From: Psychrobacter sp. NG254
Lineage (GTDB): Bacteria > Pseudomonadota > Gammaproteobacteria > Pseudomonadales > Moraxellaceae
Assembly (NCBI RefSeq): GCF_015277735.1
Contig: NZ_JADHDA010000003.1
Coordinates: 248,001-312,000 of the forward strand
Length of the DNA stretch: 64,000 nt
Direction of reading: 5' to 3'
This document shows, one piece after another, positions 27,957 to 36,834 of this stretch; the stretch's first letter is position 1; each line of letters opens with the position of its first letter. Below the pieces are notes generated by a model, which saw nothing but the letters and a program-made list of their open reading frames with translations, was not told where the DNA came from and searched no databases. The translations under genes and the position numbers were made by a program.

Positions 27957-27984
27957 GGGGCCTGTTTAAATATCAAACAGGCCC
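27957..27984. repeat. 28-bp minimal palindromic element flanked by TA
   Basis: GGGGCCTGTTT and AAACAGGCCC form an almost perfect palindrome, with TA on both sides (27955-27956 and 27985-27986). The ends match the termini of the 265-bp elements (GGG, CTGTTTGATAT). It looks like two such ends joined with no interior. Confidence 0.55.
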
Positions 27985-27992
27985 TAGGCTAT

Positions 27993-28030
27993 AAAAAAAG
28001 CAGGTCACATCTGATGATATGACCTGCTCA
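27993..28030 (-). terminator. Intrinsic terminator after the DUF475 gene
   Basis: AGCAGGTCA, a short loop and TGACCTGCT, followed on the minus strand by seven Ts, 45 nt past the stop. Confidence 0.82.
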
Positions 28031-28073
28031 TAACTATGATTGGATACAGAAGACGTAATACTGACGGTGTTTT

Positions 28074-29135
28074 TTAAGTCAGTTTTGCAGCTTCAGCTTT
28101 ACGATGCTGTAGTGACGCTAGTAGCGCCCAGCCAATAAAGGCAATACCAATCAAACCAGTAATCACTTCTGGTACATGGAACTTCACAGACAGCAACATG
28201 ATGAGTGCCAATGCACCGATGGCATAATGCGCGCCATGCTCAAGATAAATGAACTCGTCAAGCGTGCCTTTGTCTACCAAGAAAATAGTCATCGAACGTA
28301 CGAACATCGCACCAATTGCTAGACCCAGCATGATGACAATGACGTCATTGGTAATCGCAAATGCGCCAATCACACCATCGAAACTGAATGAAGCATCTAG
28401 AACTTCTAAGTATAAGAAACCAATGATACCGCCTTTCATGATAGCACTGGTCGCAGCTGCGCCATTTCCTTCGTTTTCTAGGTCTTCTTCGAGATCACCT
28501 TCAAGCATGCCAGATACGACCTGTACACCAAGGTAAACTAAGATACCCCAAACACCAGCAATTAAGACAGCACTTGATTGTTCAGCACTGGCCCACGATA
28601 CCGCGATCATCAAGACAATAAGGGCTACAAATACGCTCATGGCATCGACTTTACCTAGCTTGGCTAAACGGCTCTCTAACCAGTCAAACCAATGCACTTC
28701 TTTATCATCAAAGATAAAGTTTAAGAAAACCAGCAATAAGAAAATACCACCAAATGCTGAGATTTCTGCATGGTGTGCCATTAGTCTTGCTGAGTATTCT
28801 TTAGGATCGTTCAATGCCAAATCTATCACTTGCATCATACCAAGGTCGGCAGTAACAGCGACGATGACAATAGGGAAGACCAATCGCATACCAAATACGG
28901 CGATTAAGATACCAACCGTTAAAAATATCTTTTTCCAAAATTCATCCCAGCCCTTAAGGACTGAGGCATTAACCACCGCATTATCAAAGGATAACGAAAT
29001 CTCCATGACGGCCAAAATAGCAGTAATGGATAGCGTGGTTATCAAGCCACCCATACCGCCATGTGAATATCCCCACCATGCCGCTACTGCTAAGGCAATC
29101 GCGGTGAAGATAAAGTCTAAATAAAAATGTCTCAT
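28074..29135 (-). CDS. DUF475/TerC-type integral membrane protein
   Basis: A 353-aa polytopic membrane protein with about nine helices, of the DUF475 family related to TerC. Two conserved acidic motifs in helices are visible: EISLSFDNAVVNASVLKG near residue 46 and EVLDASFSFDGVIGAFA near 247. They are characteristic of the TerC superfamily and thought to bind metal ions. TerC proteins interact with TerD-type proteins at the inner membrane and are implicated in metal handling, including manganese export in some cases. The gene sits between terD and glsA, as expected for the membrane partner of the system. AGGATGTGTC precedes the ATG. Confidence 0.92.
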   Translation of the reverse strand: MRHFYLDFIFTAIALAVAAWWGYSHGGMGGLITTLSITAILAVMEISLSFDNAVVNASVLKGWDEFWKKIFLTVGILIAVFGMRLVFPIVIVAVTADLGMMQVIDLALNDPKEYSARLMAHHAEISAFGGIFLLLVFLNFIFDDKEVHWFDWLESRLAKLGKVDAMSVFVALIVLMIAVSWASAEQSSAVLIAGVWGILVYLGVQVVSGMLEGDLEEDLENEGNGAAATSAIMKGGIIGFLYLEVLDASFSFDGVIGAFAITNDVIVIMLGLAIGAMFVRSMTIFLVDKGTLDEFIYLEHGAHYAIGALALIMLLSVKFHVPEVITGLIGIAFIGWALLASLQHRKAEAAKLT

Positions 29136-29362
29136 GACACATCCTGTCTGGTTGCGTAAAGCTAAGGTCTACCTAGTATAGGTATGAACCATAAAAAAGT
29201 GGTTATTGCTAACCACTTTTTATGCATAATTTTAAACGAAACGTAGCGCATTACTAGTCATTTGGACATTAAAATTGTGACTATTTGCAACGATACAGAC
29301 GCGACGTTTTGAATGTGGTAATTGGGGTCTGTACGAGTCCAATTATCACAAAAAACAGTGCC

Positions 29363-29938
29363 TTAGATATCAACACCGTACTGCTGACACATCGCTTGCA
29401 GGCCGCCTGAATAGCCTTGACCTACTGCGCGGAATTTCCACTCTCCATTGTGGCGATATACTTCACCAAACACCATGGCAGTCTCAACAGAATAATCTTC
29501 TGCCAGATCAAAACGCACGACTTCAGTACCTGTTTCTTCATTAACGACACGGATAAAGGCATTGGCCACTTGACCAAAGTTTTGGCTACGAGCTGCTGCA
29601 TCATGGATAGTAACCGTCACGACAATTTTGTCGACATCAGCAGGTACTTGGGTGAGATTTACCTTAACCAATTCATCATCACCATCACCTTCGCCAGTAC
29701 GGTTGTCACCAGTATGCTCGACCGCGCCATTATCAGATTTAAGCTGATTGTAGAAGATAAAGTCATGATCACCGCGCACTTTACCTGCGCCACTTAGCAA
29801 GAAAACACTGGCATCAAGATCAAACTCAGCACCAGAGGTCGCGCGCTCATCCCAACCCAGTCCAATCAGCAGCTTGGTTAGGTTTGGATCCGTTTTGGTT
29901 AGCGATAAATTACCGCCTTTATTAAGTGATAAAGCCAT
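29363..29938 (-). CDS. terD: TerD-like calcium-binding protein
   Basis: A 191-aa TerD-family protein. The ATG at 29938 is chosen because AAGGA lies 8 nt upstream; an in-frame ATG 24 nt earlier lacks support and would precede the conserved [14 protein letters not shown] is at 40-43 and [13 protein letters not shown] at 77-89. [18 protein letters not shown] and the C-terminal QYGVDI read like TerD. It is the first gene of the leftward terD/TerC-type pair, with 227 bp between them. A long imperfect hairpin lies in its leader. Confidence 0.92.
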   Translation of the reverse strand: MALSLNKGGNLSLTKTDPNLTKLLIGLGWDERATSGAEFDLDASVFLLSGAGKVRGDHDFIFYNQLKSDNGAVEHTGDNRTGEGDGDDELVKVNLTQVPADVDKIVVTVTIHDAAARSQNFGQVANAFIRVVNEETGTEVVRFDLAEDYSVETAMVFGEVYRHNGEWKFRAVGQGYSGGLQAMCQQYGVDI

Positions 29939-29983
29939 GATGTTATCCTTGTTATTAGACATTAGAGGTTTTATTGAATAAAA

Positions 29984-30022
29984 GGCGATAGGTTTACGCT
30001 ATAACTGCGTAAATCCATCGCC
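29984..30022 (-). promoter_or_regulatory. Long hairpin in the terD leader
   Basis: GGCGATAGGTTTACGC (29984-29999) pairs with GCGTAAATCCATCGCC (30007-30022) with two mismatches and a 7-nt loop. It lies about 45 nt upstream of the terD start with no T-run, so a regulatory role in the mRNA or an operator is possible. Confidence 0.4.
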
Positions 30023-30044
30023 TAGTAATGCCCTATCATAACAA

Positions 30045-30080
30045 CAAAAAATGACCCAATCAAAGCCGATTGGGTCATTA
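30045..30080 (-). terminator. Intrinsic terminator after rlmKL
   Basis: ATGACCCAATC, a 5-6-nt loop and GATTGGGTCAT, followed on the minus strand by TTTTTTG. Confidence 0.85.
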
Positions 30081-30184
30081 TTGTGTTTCATCGTCATTGG
30101 GCAAAAAACCCAAATTTTGAGAAGCTAGACTGCTGAGATGAATTTCTCTATTTGTCTAGCATTCTTGTATCGATAAGCGCTTGA

Positions 30185-32491
30185 TTACAGGCTTTGACGG
30201 TGACGAATCTCAAAACTTTGATGGATTGGTTTTTTGATATTAAAATCAAAACCAATCGTTTTTTGGGTGATATCAACGATATCGTAGCGTTCGATCAACT
30301 GCTCATCTAGCTCAAAGCGCGTAAAGTTGTTAGAGAAATACAGAACACCATCTGACGTTAGACGGTTCATTGCACGGTTGATGATGGCAGCATGATCACG
30401 CTGTACATCAAAGGTACCTTGAAACTTCTTAGAGTTTGAGAAAGTCGGTGGATCAATAAAAATAATATCGAACTGCTCGGTATTTTCTTTGATCCATTCA
30501 AAAATATCCGCCGCGACGAATTGATATTTATTGCGGCTGACATCTAGGCCATTAAGCACAAAGTTTTGCTTGCCCCAATCTAGATAGTTCTGTGACAAAT
30601 CAACGCTGGTCACTTTTTTGGCACCAGCAAGGGCTGCATGCACACTCGCCGTACAAGTATAAGCAAATAGGTTCAATACCGACTTAGCGCGACTATTGTC
30701 TTTGATACGAGCACGCATATTACGATGGTCAATGAACAGACCCGTATCTAAATAATCGGTAAAGTTGACATAAAAATACGCACCGTCTTCACGCGCAACA
30801 TGAAACTTGCCACGTTTTTCAGTGGTATTCTGCTTGCTATACTGATCGTTACCAGACTGGCGAGCACGCGTTTTGATAAAGATTTGTTCACGATTGATAT
30901 TGAACACTTCACGAATACCCATCAATGCCAAATTAAAGCGTTTTTTGGCAGTCTCAGGTGGGATAGTCTTTGGTGGCGCGTACTCTTGTACATGAGCGTA
31001 ATCACCATATAAATCAATCGCAACCTTAAAATCAGGTAAGTCAGCATCATAAACACGAATGTTACTTACATTGTCTTTTTTAGCCAGTTTTTTCAGCTTA
31101 GCAAGGTTTTTTTGTAGACGGTTGATAAAGTCTTGTCCATCTTCTACGTCGATCTCGTTCTTCTCAAAGCGACTAACGAGGTTGCCCGTTTGCCCAGCGA
31201 TAAGTGTTCCATAGCGGAAATAAACGGTGATAGCACCATTATGACAGCGCAACGTCTTTGGTTCTTTAATCGGTAGAATATCTACTTGTTCGACATGAGA
31301 GGCCAGTATGCCAAGCATAGGGTCAATGCCACTACCGGCAAAGCTGTCTTGCAAGATAAGCCCAATCGCTTGATACAACGGTTTGATCATTTCCTCATCA
31401 CCCAAACGCTCACCATAAGGTGGGTTGGTGATGACTAAAGGATTGCTCAATCGACCATCACTAACCAAGGGTTTGAGCACACCACTGAGTTGATCAAGCG
31501 CACGATGTTCAATATCGAGTAGTGGTAGTAGGTCTTGCAGCCCTGCTGCGATCAGGTTTTTCTCTGTGGCAATAATCGCGCCATTATCAGCATCAAAGCC
31601 CAACATAAGCGGCAGAGTATCTGGCTGCTCATTGGCAATCTCTAATGCATCACGAAAACGCGTTTGAGCATCATCGATCATCTCTTGCCATAGCACATCA
31701 TCATGATGCTGCCATTGGTAAAAGCCAAATTGATTGGCAGCTTTGTCGATACCAACCGCATAATCGCAATGCATCAGTAGTGCTTCGATAAGGAATGTTC
31801 CAGAGCCACACATAGGATCGATCAACGCATTATAGTAAGGTGCGTCGCCTGCTTCGTTTTTCTTGTGCCAACCCGCGCTATAAAGTAGGGCGGCCGCCAA
31901 GTTTTCTTTTAATGGCGCTTCTGTCATGGCCACGCGATAACCGCGGCGATGCAAACTGGTACCTGATAAATCTAAATATAGCTCGGCTTGCTTGTCGTTG
32001 ATCGTCGCAAAAATAGAGAAGTCTGGGTTTTTACTATCGACGTTCGGGCGGCTGTCGTAAACTTCGTTAAACGTATCGGCAATCGCATCTTTAATACGTA
32101 GCATGGCAAACTGCTGACTGACGGCGACACGCTTATCGACAGATAGACGGATAGCAAAGGTCTGCTCTAAGCTGAATTGCTCAGTCCAATTGACTGATTT
32201 TGCCAAACCATAAAGCTGCTCTGCCACGTCGTATTCAGCATTGATATTTTTGCGTTTAATCAGCATCAAGACCCGTGAGGCCACACGTGACCACAAGCAA
32301 ATCTTATATAGAACAGGCAAGTCTCCAGTCACGGCCAGACGGCCTGTGCTTTTGATTTCGCTATCAATGCCAAAACTGGTCAGCTCAGTCTGCAGTGGTG
32401 CCTCAAGCCCATCGGCACAGGTAATAATAAGGTCAAGCGACAACGCTGGTGAAGCTGCTGTTAGAGATGCGGGCGCGGTTTGTTCGGTCAT
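30185..32491 (-). CDS. rlmKL: Fused 23S rRNA methyltransferase RlmKL
   Basis: A 768-aa bifunctional enzyme making m2G2445 (RlmL part) and m7G2069 (RlmK part) in 23S rRNA. The N-terminal half has a THUMP region (about 60-170) and the m2G catalytic motif NPPYGERLGDEE (near 361). The C-terminal half has the SAM-binding segment VLNLFAYTCTASVHAALAGA and the second motif FIDPPTFSNSKKFQGTFD. It is longer than the E. coli protein (702 aa), mainly at the N-terminus and in the linker, as usual for Moraxellaceae. It is monocistronic. Confidence 0.95.
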   Translation of the reverse strand: MTEQTAPASLTAASPALSLDLIITCADGLEAPLQTELTSFGIDSEIKSTGRLAVTGDLPVLYKICLWSRVASRVLMLIKRKNINAEYDVAEQLYGLAKSVNWTEQFSLEQTFAIRLSVDKRVAVSQQFAMLRIKDAIADTFNEVYDSRPNVDSKNPDFSIFATINDKQAELYLDLSGTSLHRRGYRVAMTEAPLKENLAAALLYSAGWHKKNEAGDAPYYNALIDPMCGSGTFLIEALLMHCDYAVGIDKAANQFGFYQWQHHDDVLWQEMIDDAQTRFRDALEIANEQPDTLPLMLGFDADNGAIIATEKNLIAAGLQDLLPLLDIEHRALDQLSGVLKPLVSDGRLSNPLVITNPPYGERLGDEEMIKPLYQAIGLILQDSFAGSGIDPMLGILASHVEQVDILPIKEPKTLRCHNGAITVYFRYGTLIAGQTGNLVSRFEKNEIDVEDGQDFINRLQKNLAKLKKLAKKDNVSNIRVYDADLPDFKVAIDLYGDYAHVQEYAPPKTIPPETAKKRFNLALMGIREVFNINREQIFIKTRARQSGNDQYSKQNTTEKRGKFHVAREDGAYFYVNFTDYLDTGLFIDHRNMRARIKDNSRAKSVLNLFAYTCTASVHAALAGAKKVTSVDLSQNYLDWGKQNFVLNGLDVSRNKYQFVAADIFEWIKENTEQFDIIFIDPPTFSNSKKFQGTFDVQRDHAAIINRAMNRLTSDGVLYFSNNFTRFELDEQLIERYDIVDITQKTIGFDFNIKKPIHQSFEIRHRQSL

Positions 32492-32633
32492 ACGGGTACC
32501 TGTGGGCTAAATTGACAAAAAAGCAAATAATGAGATAAACGGTGTAACCGGTAATTTTACCATAATTCACGGTAGGATGGTTCAAAGTGGCCGTGTTTAA
32601 GATGGGATAGCCGAATAATCAGAAATAGCGTCT

Positions 32634-33818
32634 CTACTTGTCTTTTGCTAGCGGTAACTCATCTGTTACGATTTGAGTGGTGGTTGCAAAAGGTTTGGTG
32701 GCGATAGGGTAATCGACATCCTTTGGCATCAGCAGCCGCATATGGGGATAGGGCGTAGAGATATTGGCCGCATCAAATGCAATTTTTATTTCTTCCTGCA
32801 ATACTTCTTTAATTTTGGGTATACGGGCAACGGCTGCTGGTTTGACCCAAAAACGTACGATAAAAAATACGCCATATTCTCCGATTTCTGCCACGGTCGC
32901 TGAGGTCTCAGGACGATTAAGCACCGCGTCAGTATCGCTGAGCACTTGCAAAATCTCATTACGAGCCGTTTCGATATCATCTTCGAATGCAATGCGCACA
33001 CGAATATCAAAACGTATAAAGTTTTTGGACGTTAGGTTAATGACTTCAGAGGAGGCAACGTTAGAGTTTGGGATAATGACAGTGATGTTGTCTCGAGTGA
33101 GAATATGAGTGGTGCGCAGAGCGATAAGCACCACGCGCCCCTCATTGTCATTGATATGAATCCAATCACCGACCTGAAAGGACTGCTCAAGCAAGATAGT
33201 AATACCAGCGATAAAGTTGGCAAGGGTTGATTGAGCGGCGAAACCCACTGCCAAACCAACAATACCCAAACCTGCGACTAAGGATACGATGTCAAAGCCA
33301 AATTGTGCCATGACGCTGGCCAGCCCAAGTACCAACAGGAGAACAGACAAAATGTTCTTGAGTAGCTGCTCTATTGAAGCATTTAAGCCATAGTGCTGTA
33401 GGACTTTATGAATAATTTGTCCTGACGAAGCCCACAGTACGTAATAAATACCCGCCCAAGTGCTGGCCTTGGCTGTGGCCTTAATGGTTTCTGGTTCAAA
33501 GTTTATCTGACTCATGATAGCGATTAAGCTCGCCACTATCCAAATGTAGCGTAATACTGAGCGGGCGATCTTGGTACGGCGCTCGTTTAGGCGAATTTTT
33601 GCCCGACTGTGTTTGAGGATATAGTTGGCCAACCAATAAAAAAATCCCAATACGGCAAGTAGTATCAGGATTTTGATACCAGTACTCGCCAGCTCTACTG
33701 CTTGAGAAGACCAGTTCATCGACTCTTCATCTATAGAGCCGCCCAGAGACAGATATAAACTGGTGTGCAAATCGCGAATGATTTCTCTAAAAAAGTCAGT
33801 AATACTAGCGATTGCCAT
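32634..33818 (-). CDS. MscS-family mechanosensitive ion channel
   Basis: A 394-aa small-conductance mechanosensitive channel of the inner membrane that releases solutes on hypo-osmotic shock. About five hydrophobic segments precede the pore helix GLGIVGLAVGFAAQSTLANF (near residue 190). The signature LLEQSFQVGDWIHINDNEGRV and the beta domain (LRTTHILTRDNITVIIPNSN) follow. The C-terminal cytoplasmic alpha/beta domain ends with a short unconserved tail. It is longer than E. coli MscS (286 aa) because of extra N-terminal helices. It lies alone between two unrelated leftward genes. Confidence 0.93.
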   Translation of the reverse strand: MAIASITDFFREIIRDLHTSLYLSLGGSIDEESMNWSSQAVELASTGIKILILLAVLGFFYWLANYILKHSRAKIRLNERRTKIARSVLRYIWIVASLIAIMSQINFEPETIKATAKASTWAGIYYVLWASSGQIIHKVLQHYGLNASIEQLLKNILSVLLLVLGLASVMAQFGFDIVSLVAGLGIVGLAVGFAAQSTLANFIAGITILLEQSFQVGDWIHINDNEGRVVLIALRTTHILTRDNITVIIPNSNVASSEVINLTSKNFIRFDIRVRIAFEDDIETARNEILQVLSDTDAVLNRPETSATVAEIGEYGVFFIVRFWVKPAAVARIPKIKEVLQEEIKIAFDAANISTPYPHMRLLMPKDVDYPIATKPFATTTQIVTDELPLAKDK

Positions 33819-33885
33819 GTTTGCATCCAGGTAAGCGGTGTTTACATAAATTGATTGGTACGAACAGTTTAATCATAAACAACCT

Positions 33886-33931
33886 CAAGTTATCATTGCA
33901 ATGATTGCGTCAAACTAACCATGATAACTTG
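33886..33931 (-). terminator. Possible terminator or inverted repeat after the disulfide reductase gene
   Basis: CAAGTTATCA (33886-33895) and TGATAACTTG (33922-33931) are perfect inverted arms with a 26-nt loop. The T-run is weak, so an operator for the MscS gene is the other reading. Confidence 0.4.
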
Positions 33932-33961
33932 AATAGGCAGATATTACTCAGCATCTATCTG

Positions 33962-35452
33962 CTATGAATTATCTTCCTGAGCATCTTGAGACTGAAAAGG
34001 TATCTCCATTTTATATTGGACGTCACGTAATGCCGTACGTAGACCCTCTAGTATCGTTGGATGATAAAAAGGCGTATCGAGCAGCGCCTTAACACACAAG
34101 TCATTGGTGATGGCAGTTGCAATAATATGTCCGATGTATTCGGCATCAGGACCTACCATGCTAGCCCCTAAGATTCTGTCGGTTTTTTTGCAGCCATAAA
34201 TGTGCAACAATCCACAATTGACGCCCATCACGCGACTACGTCCTTGATTGTCAAAGCTGGCACTGCCAATGACAAACTCTAAGCTTGAGTCCTGCTGGAT
34301 ATCTGGCAAAGATCTGCCAATATTGACGATTTGAGGTGAACAAAACACAATAGAAAAAGGAGTGGCAGGCGGCCTGATATAGGCAGCTTCTGTATTCTCA
34401 CAGACCATATTGCCTGCACTATAGCCTTCATCGCTCGCCACATGCAATAATGGAATGTTGGCATTGGCATCACCAACGATATAGACGTTTAAGTCGCCAA
34501 TTTGACCTGTCTTTTTACTTAAGTCTTTCGGGCGGTTCTTATCGTCTAGCTCGACCCCTAAGTTTTCGATACCTAACTGCTTAATATTGTTGCGACGACC
34601 AGTAGCCACTAAGACATATTCACCTTGCCATTGCTGAGACTCACCAGCACTGTCTTCATACTCAACAAAGGCAATTTCATTACCTTCATTCTTCTTTGTG
34701 CCAACATCGGTAATCTTACTGCCCAAGTGCATGGTCAGCTCGTGACTGAAGCAGTCGATGGCTTTGTTATTGATGTCATCATCTTTGAGCCCAGCGACAC
34801 GCTTGGCACGATTGAATATTGTGACGTCCACACCCAACCGCGTAAATGCCTGTGCAAGCTCCAAACCAATAGCCCCAGCACCGATGACGGCCATGGATTT
34901 TGGTAAATCTGGAAGCTCAAATACCGTGTCAGAGGTCAGCGTAGTATCACCAAGCTTGTCCGCCCAACCCTCTGGCATAAATGGCGAGCTGCCTGTGGCG
35001 ACGATGATTTGCTCAGCGTCAATCAACTCGTCATTGACTTCGATTAAACCTTGCTGATTGATATGAGCACGACCATCGATTTTTTTGTGATCAGGCCAGC
35101 TATCTACTTGTTTTTTGATATAGCTGGCAAAATGATCGCGTTCATCACGCACGCGCCCCATCACTTGCTTACCGTCGATTTTTGCTGTGGCATGAATACC
35201 AAACTCACTAGAATTATTGGCATCGTGTGCACGATCAGCCGCTGCAATCAGTAGCTTACTTGGCATACAGCCTACAGCGATACAAGTAGTGGTCCAAAAA
35301 CCTTCATTAATAATAACGACATCGTCTTTGATTTTGCTTGCTTGGCGAAATGCATTTTGACCAGCAGTACCAGCACCGATAACGGCAACAGATACTTTGC
35401 GCGTGATTTTTTGCTGCGTATCGTCAGTAGTAGTGCTAGGTTGTTTGTTCAT
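33962..35452 (-). CDS. Dihydrolipoyl dehydrogenase-like FAD disulfide oxidoreductase
   Basis: A 496-aa class I pyridine-nucleotide disulfide oxidoreductase. The FAD-binding GxGxxG (VAVIGAGTAGQNAFRQA), the redox pair in TTCIAVGCMPSKLL, the NAD(P)-binding AVIGAGAIGLELAQAF and the C-terminal HPT-E of the active base (FYHPTILEGLR) are all present. The redox pair has the four-residue spacing of lipoamide dehydrogenases and mercuric reductases. It is not linked to 2-oxoacid dehydrogenase genes, so it may serve another disulfide. The spacer before the redox Cys (TTTCIAVGC) deviates from the usual GTCxNxGC, which fits a stand-alone subfamily. Confidence 0.88.
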   Translation of the reverse strand: MNKQPSTTTDDTQQKITRKVSVAVIGAGTAGQNAFRQASKIKDDVVIINEGFWTTTCIAVGCMPSKLLIAAADRAHDANNSSEFGIHATAKIDGKQVMGRVRDERDHFASYIKKQVDSWPDHKKIDGRAHINQQGLIEVNDELIDAEQIIVATGSSPFMPEGWADKLGDTTLTSDTVFELPDLPKSMAVIGAGAIGLELAQAFTRLGVDVTIFNRAKRVAGLKDDDINNKAIDCFSHELTMHLGSKITDVGTKKNEGNEIAFVEYEDSAGESQQWQGEYVLVATGRRNNIKQLGIENLGVELDDKNRPKDLSKKTGQIGDLNVYIVGDANANIPLLHVASDEGYSAGNMVCENTEAAYIRPPATPFSIVFCSPQIVNIGRSLPDIQQDSSLEFVIGSASFDNQGRSRVMGVNCGLLHIYGCKKTDRILGASMVGPDAEYIGHIIATAITNDLCVKALLDTPFYHPTILEGLRTALRDVQYKMEIPFQSQDAQEDNS

Positions 35453-35585
35453 ATTATTCTCTAATAGGGGAAGGATTATAGTCAGTAATAGACTGAGTTC
35501 TTAGCTCATATTTTTTATTTAATTTTTATGGTTCTGATGACGGATAATGATTTAGTGATAGAGCCAATAACCAAGGCTCCAATAA

Positions 35586-36083
35586 TTAAGGCGCTAATAT
35601 GGTTAGTAAGCGACTGGTATAGTCTTTGGCACGTAGGTTGCGCTGTGCATGAGTCAGTGTGCCATCTTTATCAAATACGAATGCCGAACGGACCAGTCCC
35701 AAGCTAACCTTTCCATACATGTTTTTTTCTTTGATCACCTCAAAGTGCTGACAGAGCGTTTCATCAGTGTCACTCACCAGCGGAATCTGTAAGTCATACT
35801 TGTCGATGAATTTTTTGTGAGACTCAACACTGTCACGAGAGACGCCAACGATGTCGTAGCCTAACTCATCAAAATCATGAAGATGAGCGGTAAATTCTGT
35901 TGCCTGTGTGGTGCAGCCCGGTGTGTTGTCTTTTGGGTAAAAATAGAGAATAAGACCTTTATTTGTATTGGCGACCATCTCTTTTAAGCTGATGTCATCG
36001 TGAATAAAACTGCCAGCAATCTTGCGTACAATGCTCACTGGAAAATCAGGCAGGTGAAGGGTTTCCGTCGTTGGCTTTGCCAT
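35586..36083 (-). CDS. bcp: Thioredoxin-dependent peroxiredoxin (Bcp/PrxQ family)
   Basis: A 165-aa thiol peroxidase that reduces hydroperoxides. The peroxidatic Cys is in YFYPKDNTPGCTTQATEF. The resolving Cys normally found five residues later in PrxQ (CTTxAC) is Thr here, so the enzyme is probably a 1-Cys type or uses Cys in ETLCQHFEV. Other motifs (GYDIVGVSRDSVESHKKF, IPLVSDTDETL, RSAFVFDKDGTL) are regular. It is transcribed alone in the leftward direction, behind the disulfide reductase gene's upstream region. Confidence 0.93.
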   Translation of the reverse strand: MAKPTTETLHLPDFPVSIVRKIAGSFIHDDISLKEMVANTNKGLILYFYPKDNTPGCTTQATEFTAHLHDFDELGYDIVGVSRDSVESHKKFIDKYDLQIPLVSDTDETLCQHFEVIKEKNMYGKVSLGLVRSAFVFDKDGTLTHAQRNLRAKDYTSRLLTILAP

Positions 36084-36202
36084 GGTAAAGTCCTTGTTGA
36101 TTTTGGTGTTATTGGTTTTAGTATTATTGATAGTGTGCTTATTATAGGCAGATTAATAGCAATAAATAATCACTTTTACATTTTGCGCATTCATTGACAA
36201 CA

Positions 36203-36230
36203 AAAAAGACTGGCAATGGCCAGTCTTTTG
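36203..36230. terminator. Terminator after the small exported protein gene
   Basis: AAAAGACTGGC, a short loop, GCCAGTCTTTT, with A/T runs on both strands, about 21 nt past the stop. Confidence 0.82.
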
Positions 36231-36250
36231 TATATCAAGTCAGTAATCAG

Positions 36251-36580
36251 TTAAGCAGGCTTGGTCGGTTGCTTAAGATCCAAACCATCTGTACATTGTT
36301 GCAATTCCTTTTGCATCGACTTTACATAAGGCAGACCAGAGGGATCTTTTTTGTCTTTAGCATAGCTCTCGATCTCCCACATTTGACCGATGGTCATTTT
36401 GCTGCGGACGCCAATAGTACAATTACACAGTTTGGTCGCATCGCCTTTGTCAGCCACTTTATATTTGACCGCGCCATTCACGCAAGTATTGATATTGTCT
36501 TGTTTGATATCGGTCGCATTGGCTTGTGGTATCGCAAAGATGGCCGCTAAGGCTAGGGGTAATATTGGCAAAAGCTTCAT
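36251..36580 (-). CDS. Small exported protein with four cysteines (unknown function)
   Basis: A 109-aa protein not recognised as a known family. It has a signal peptide of about 23 residues (MKLLPILPLALAAIFA, cleavage after ANA), so the mature protein should be periplasmic and about 86 aa. Four Cys remain (33, 52, 54, 96) with a CxC in KLCNCTIGVRSKM, which suggests disulfides. ATG is preceded by AGGACATTT. It is monocistronic between a terminator and a 254-bp gap. Small Moraxellaceae proteins of this layout exist but no function is known to me. Confidence 0.8.
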   Translation of the reverse strand: MKLLPILPLALAAIFAIPQANATDIKQDNINTCVNGAVKYKVADKGDATKLCNCTIGVRSKMTIGQMWEIESYAKDKKDPSGLPYVKSMQKELQQCTDGLDLKQPTKPA

Positions 36581-36834
36581 AAATGTCCTCTTACAGATGG
36601 CGTCAGTTTGTAAATTTTAGTCAATAATCAAGTTATTCACATAAGAATAACTAGGATACGTCTTCATTTTAAAAATATTTAGGACAGGGCCTAGCCTAGT
36701 TATTTATGCTTTGGGGTAGACATAATCGTTCATACAATACCAAGTATACGGATTAAAATACAATGGTGACGTGCTGTATTAATGCAAGCGCATGTTGCGC
36801 AAATGTTGATTGTATTCACCGCCCAATAATCAGT

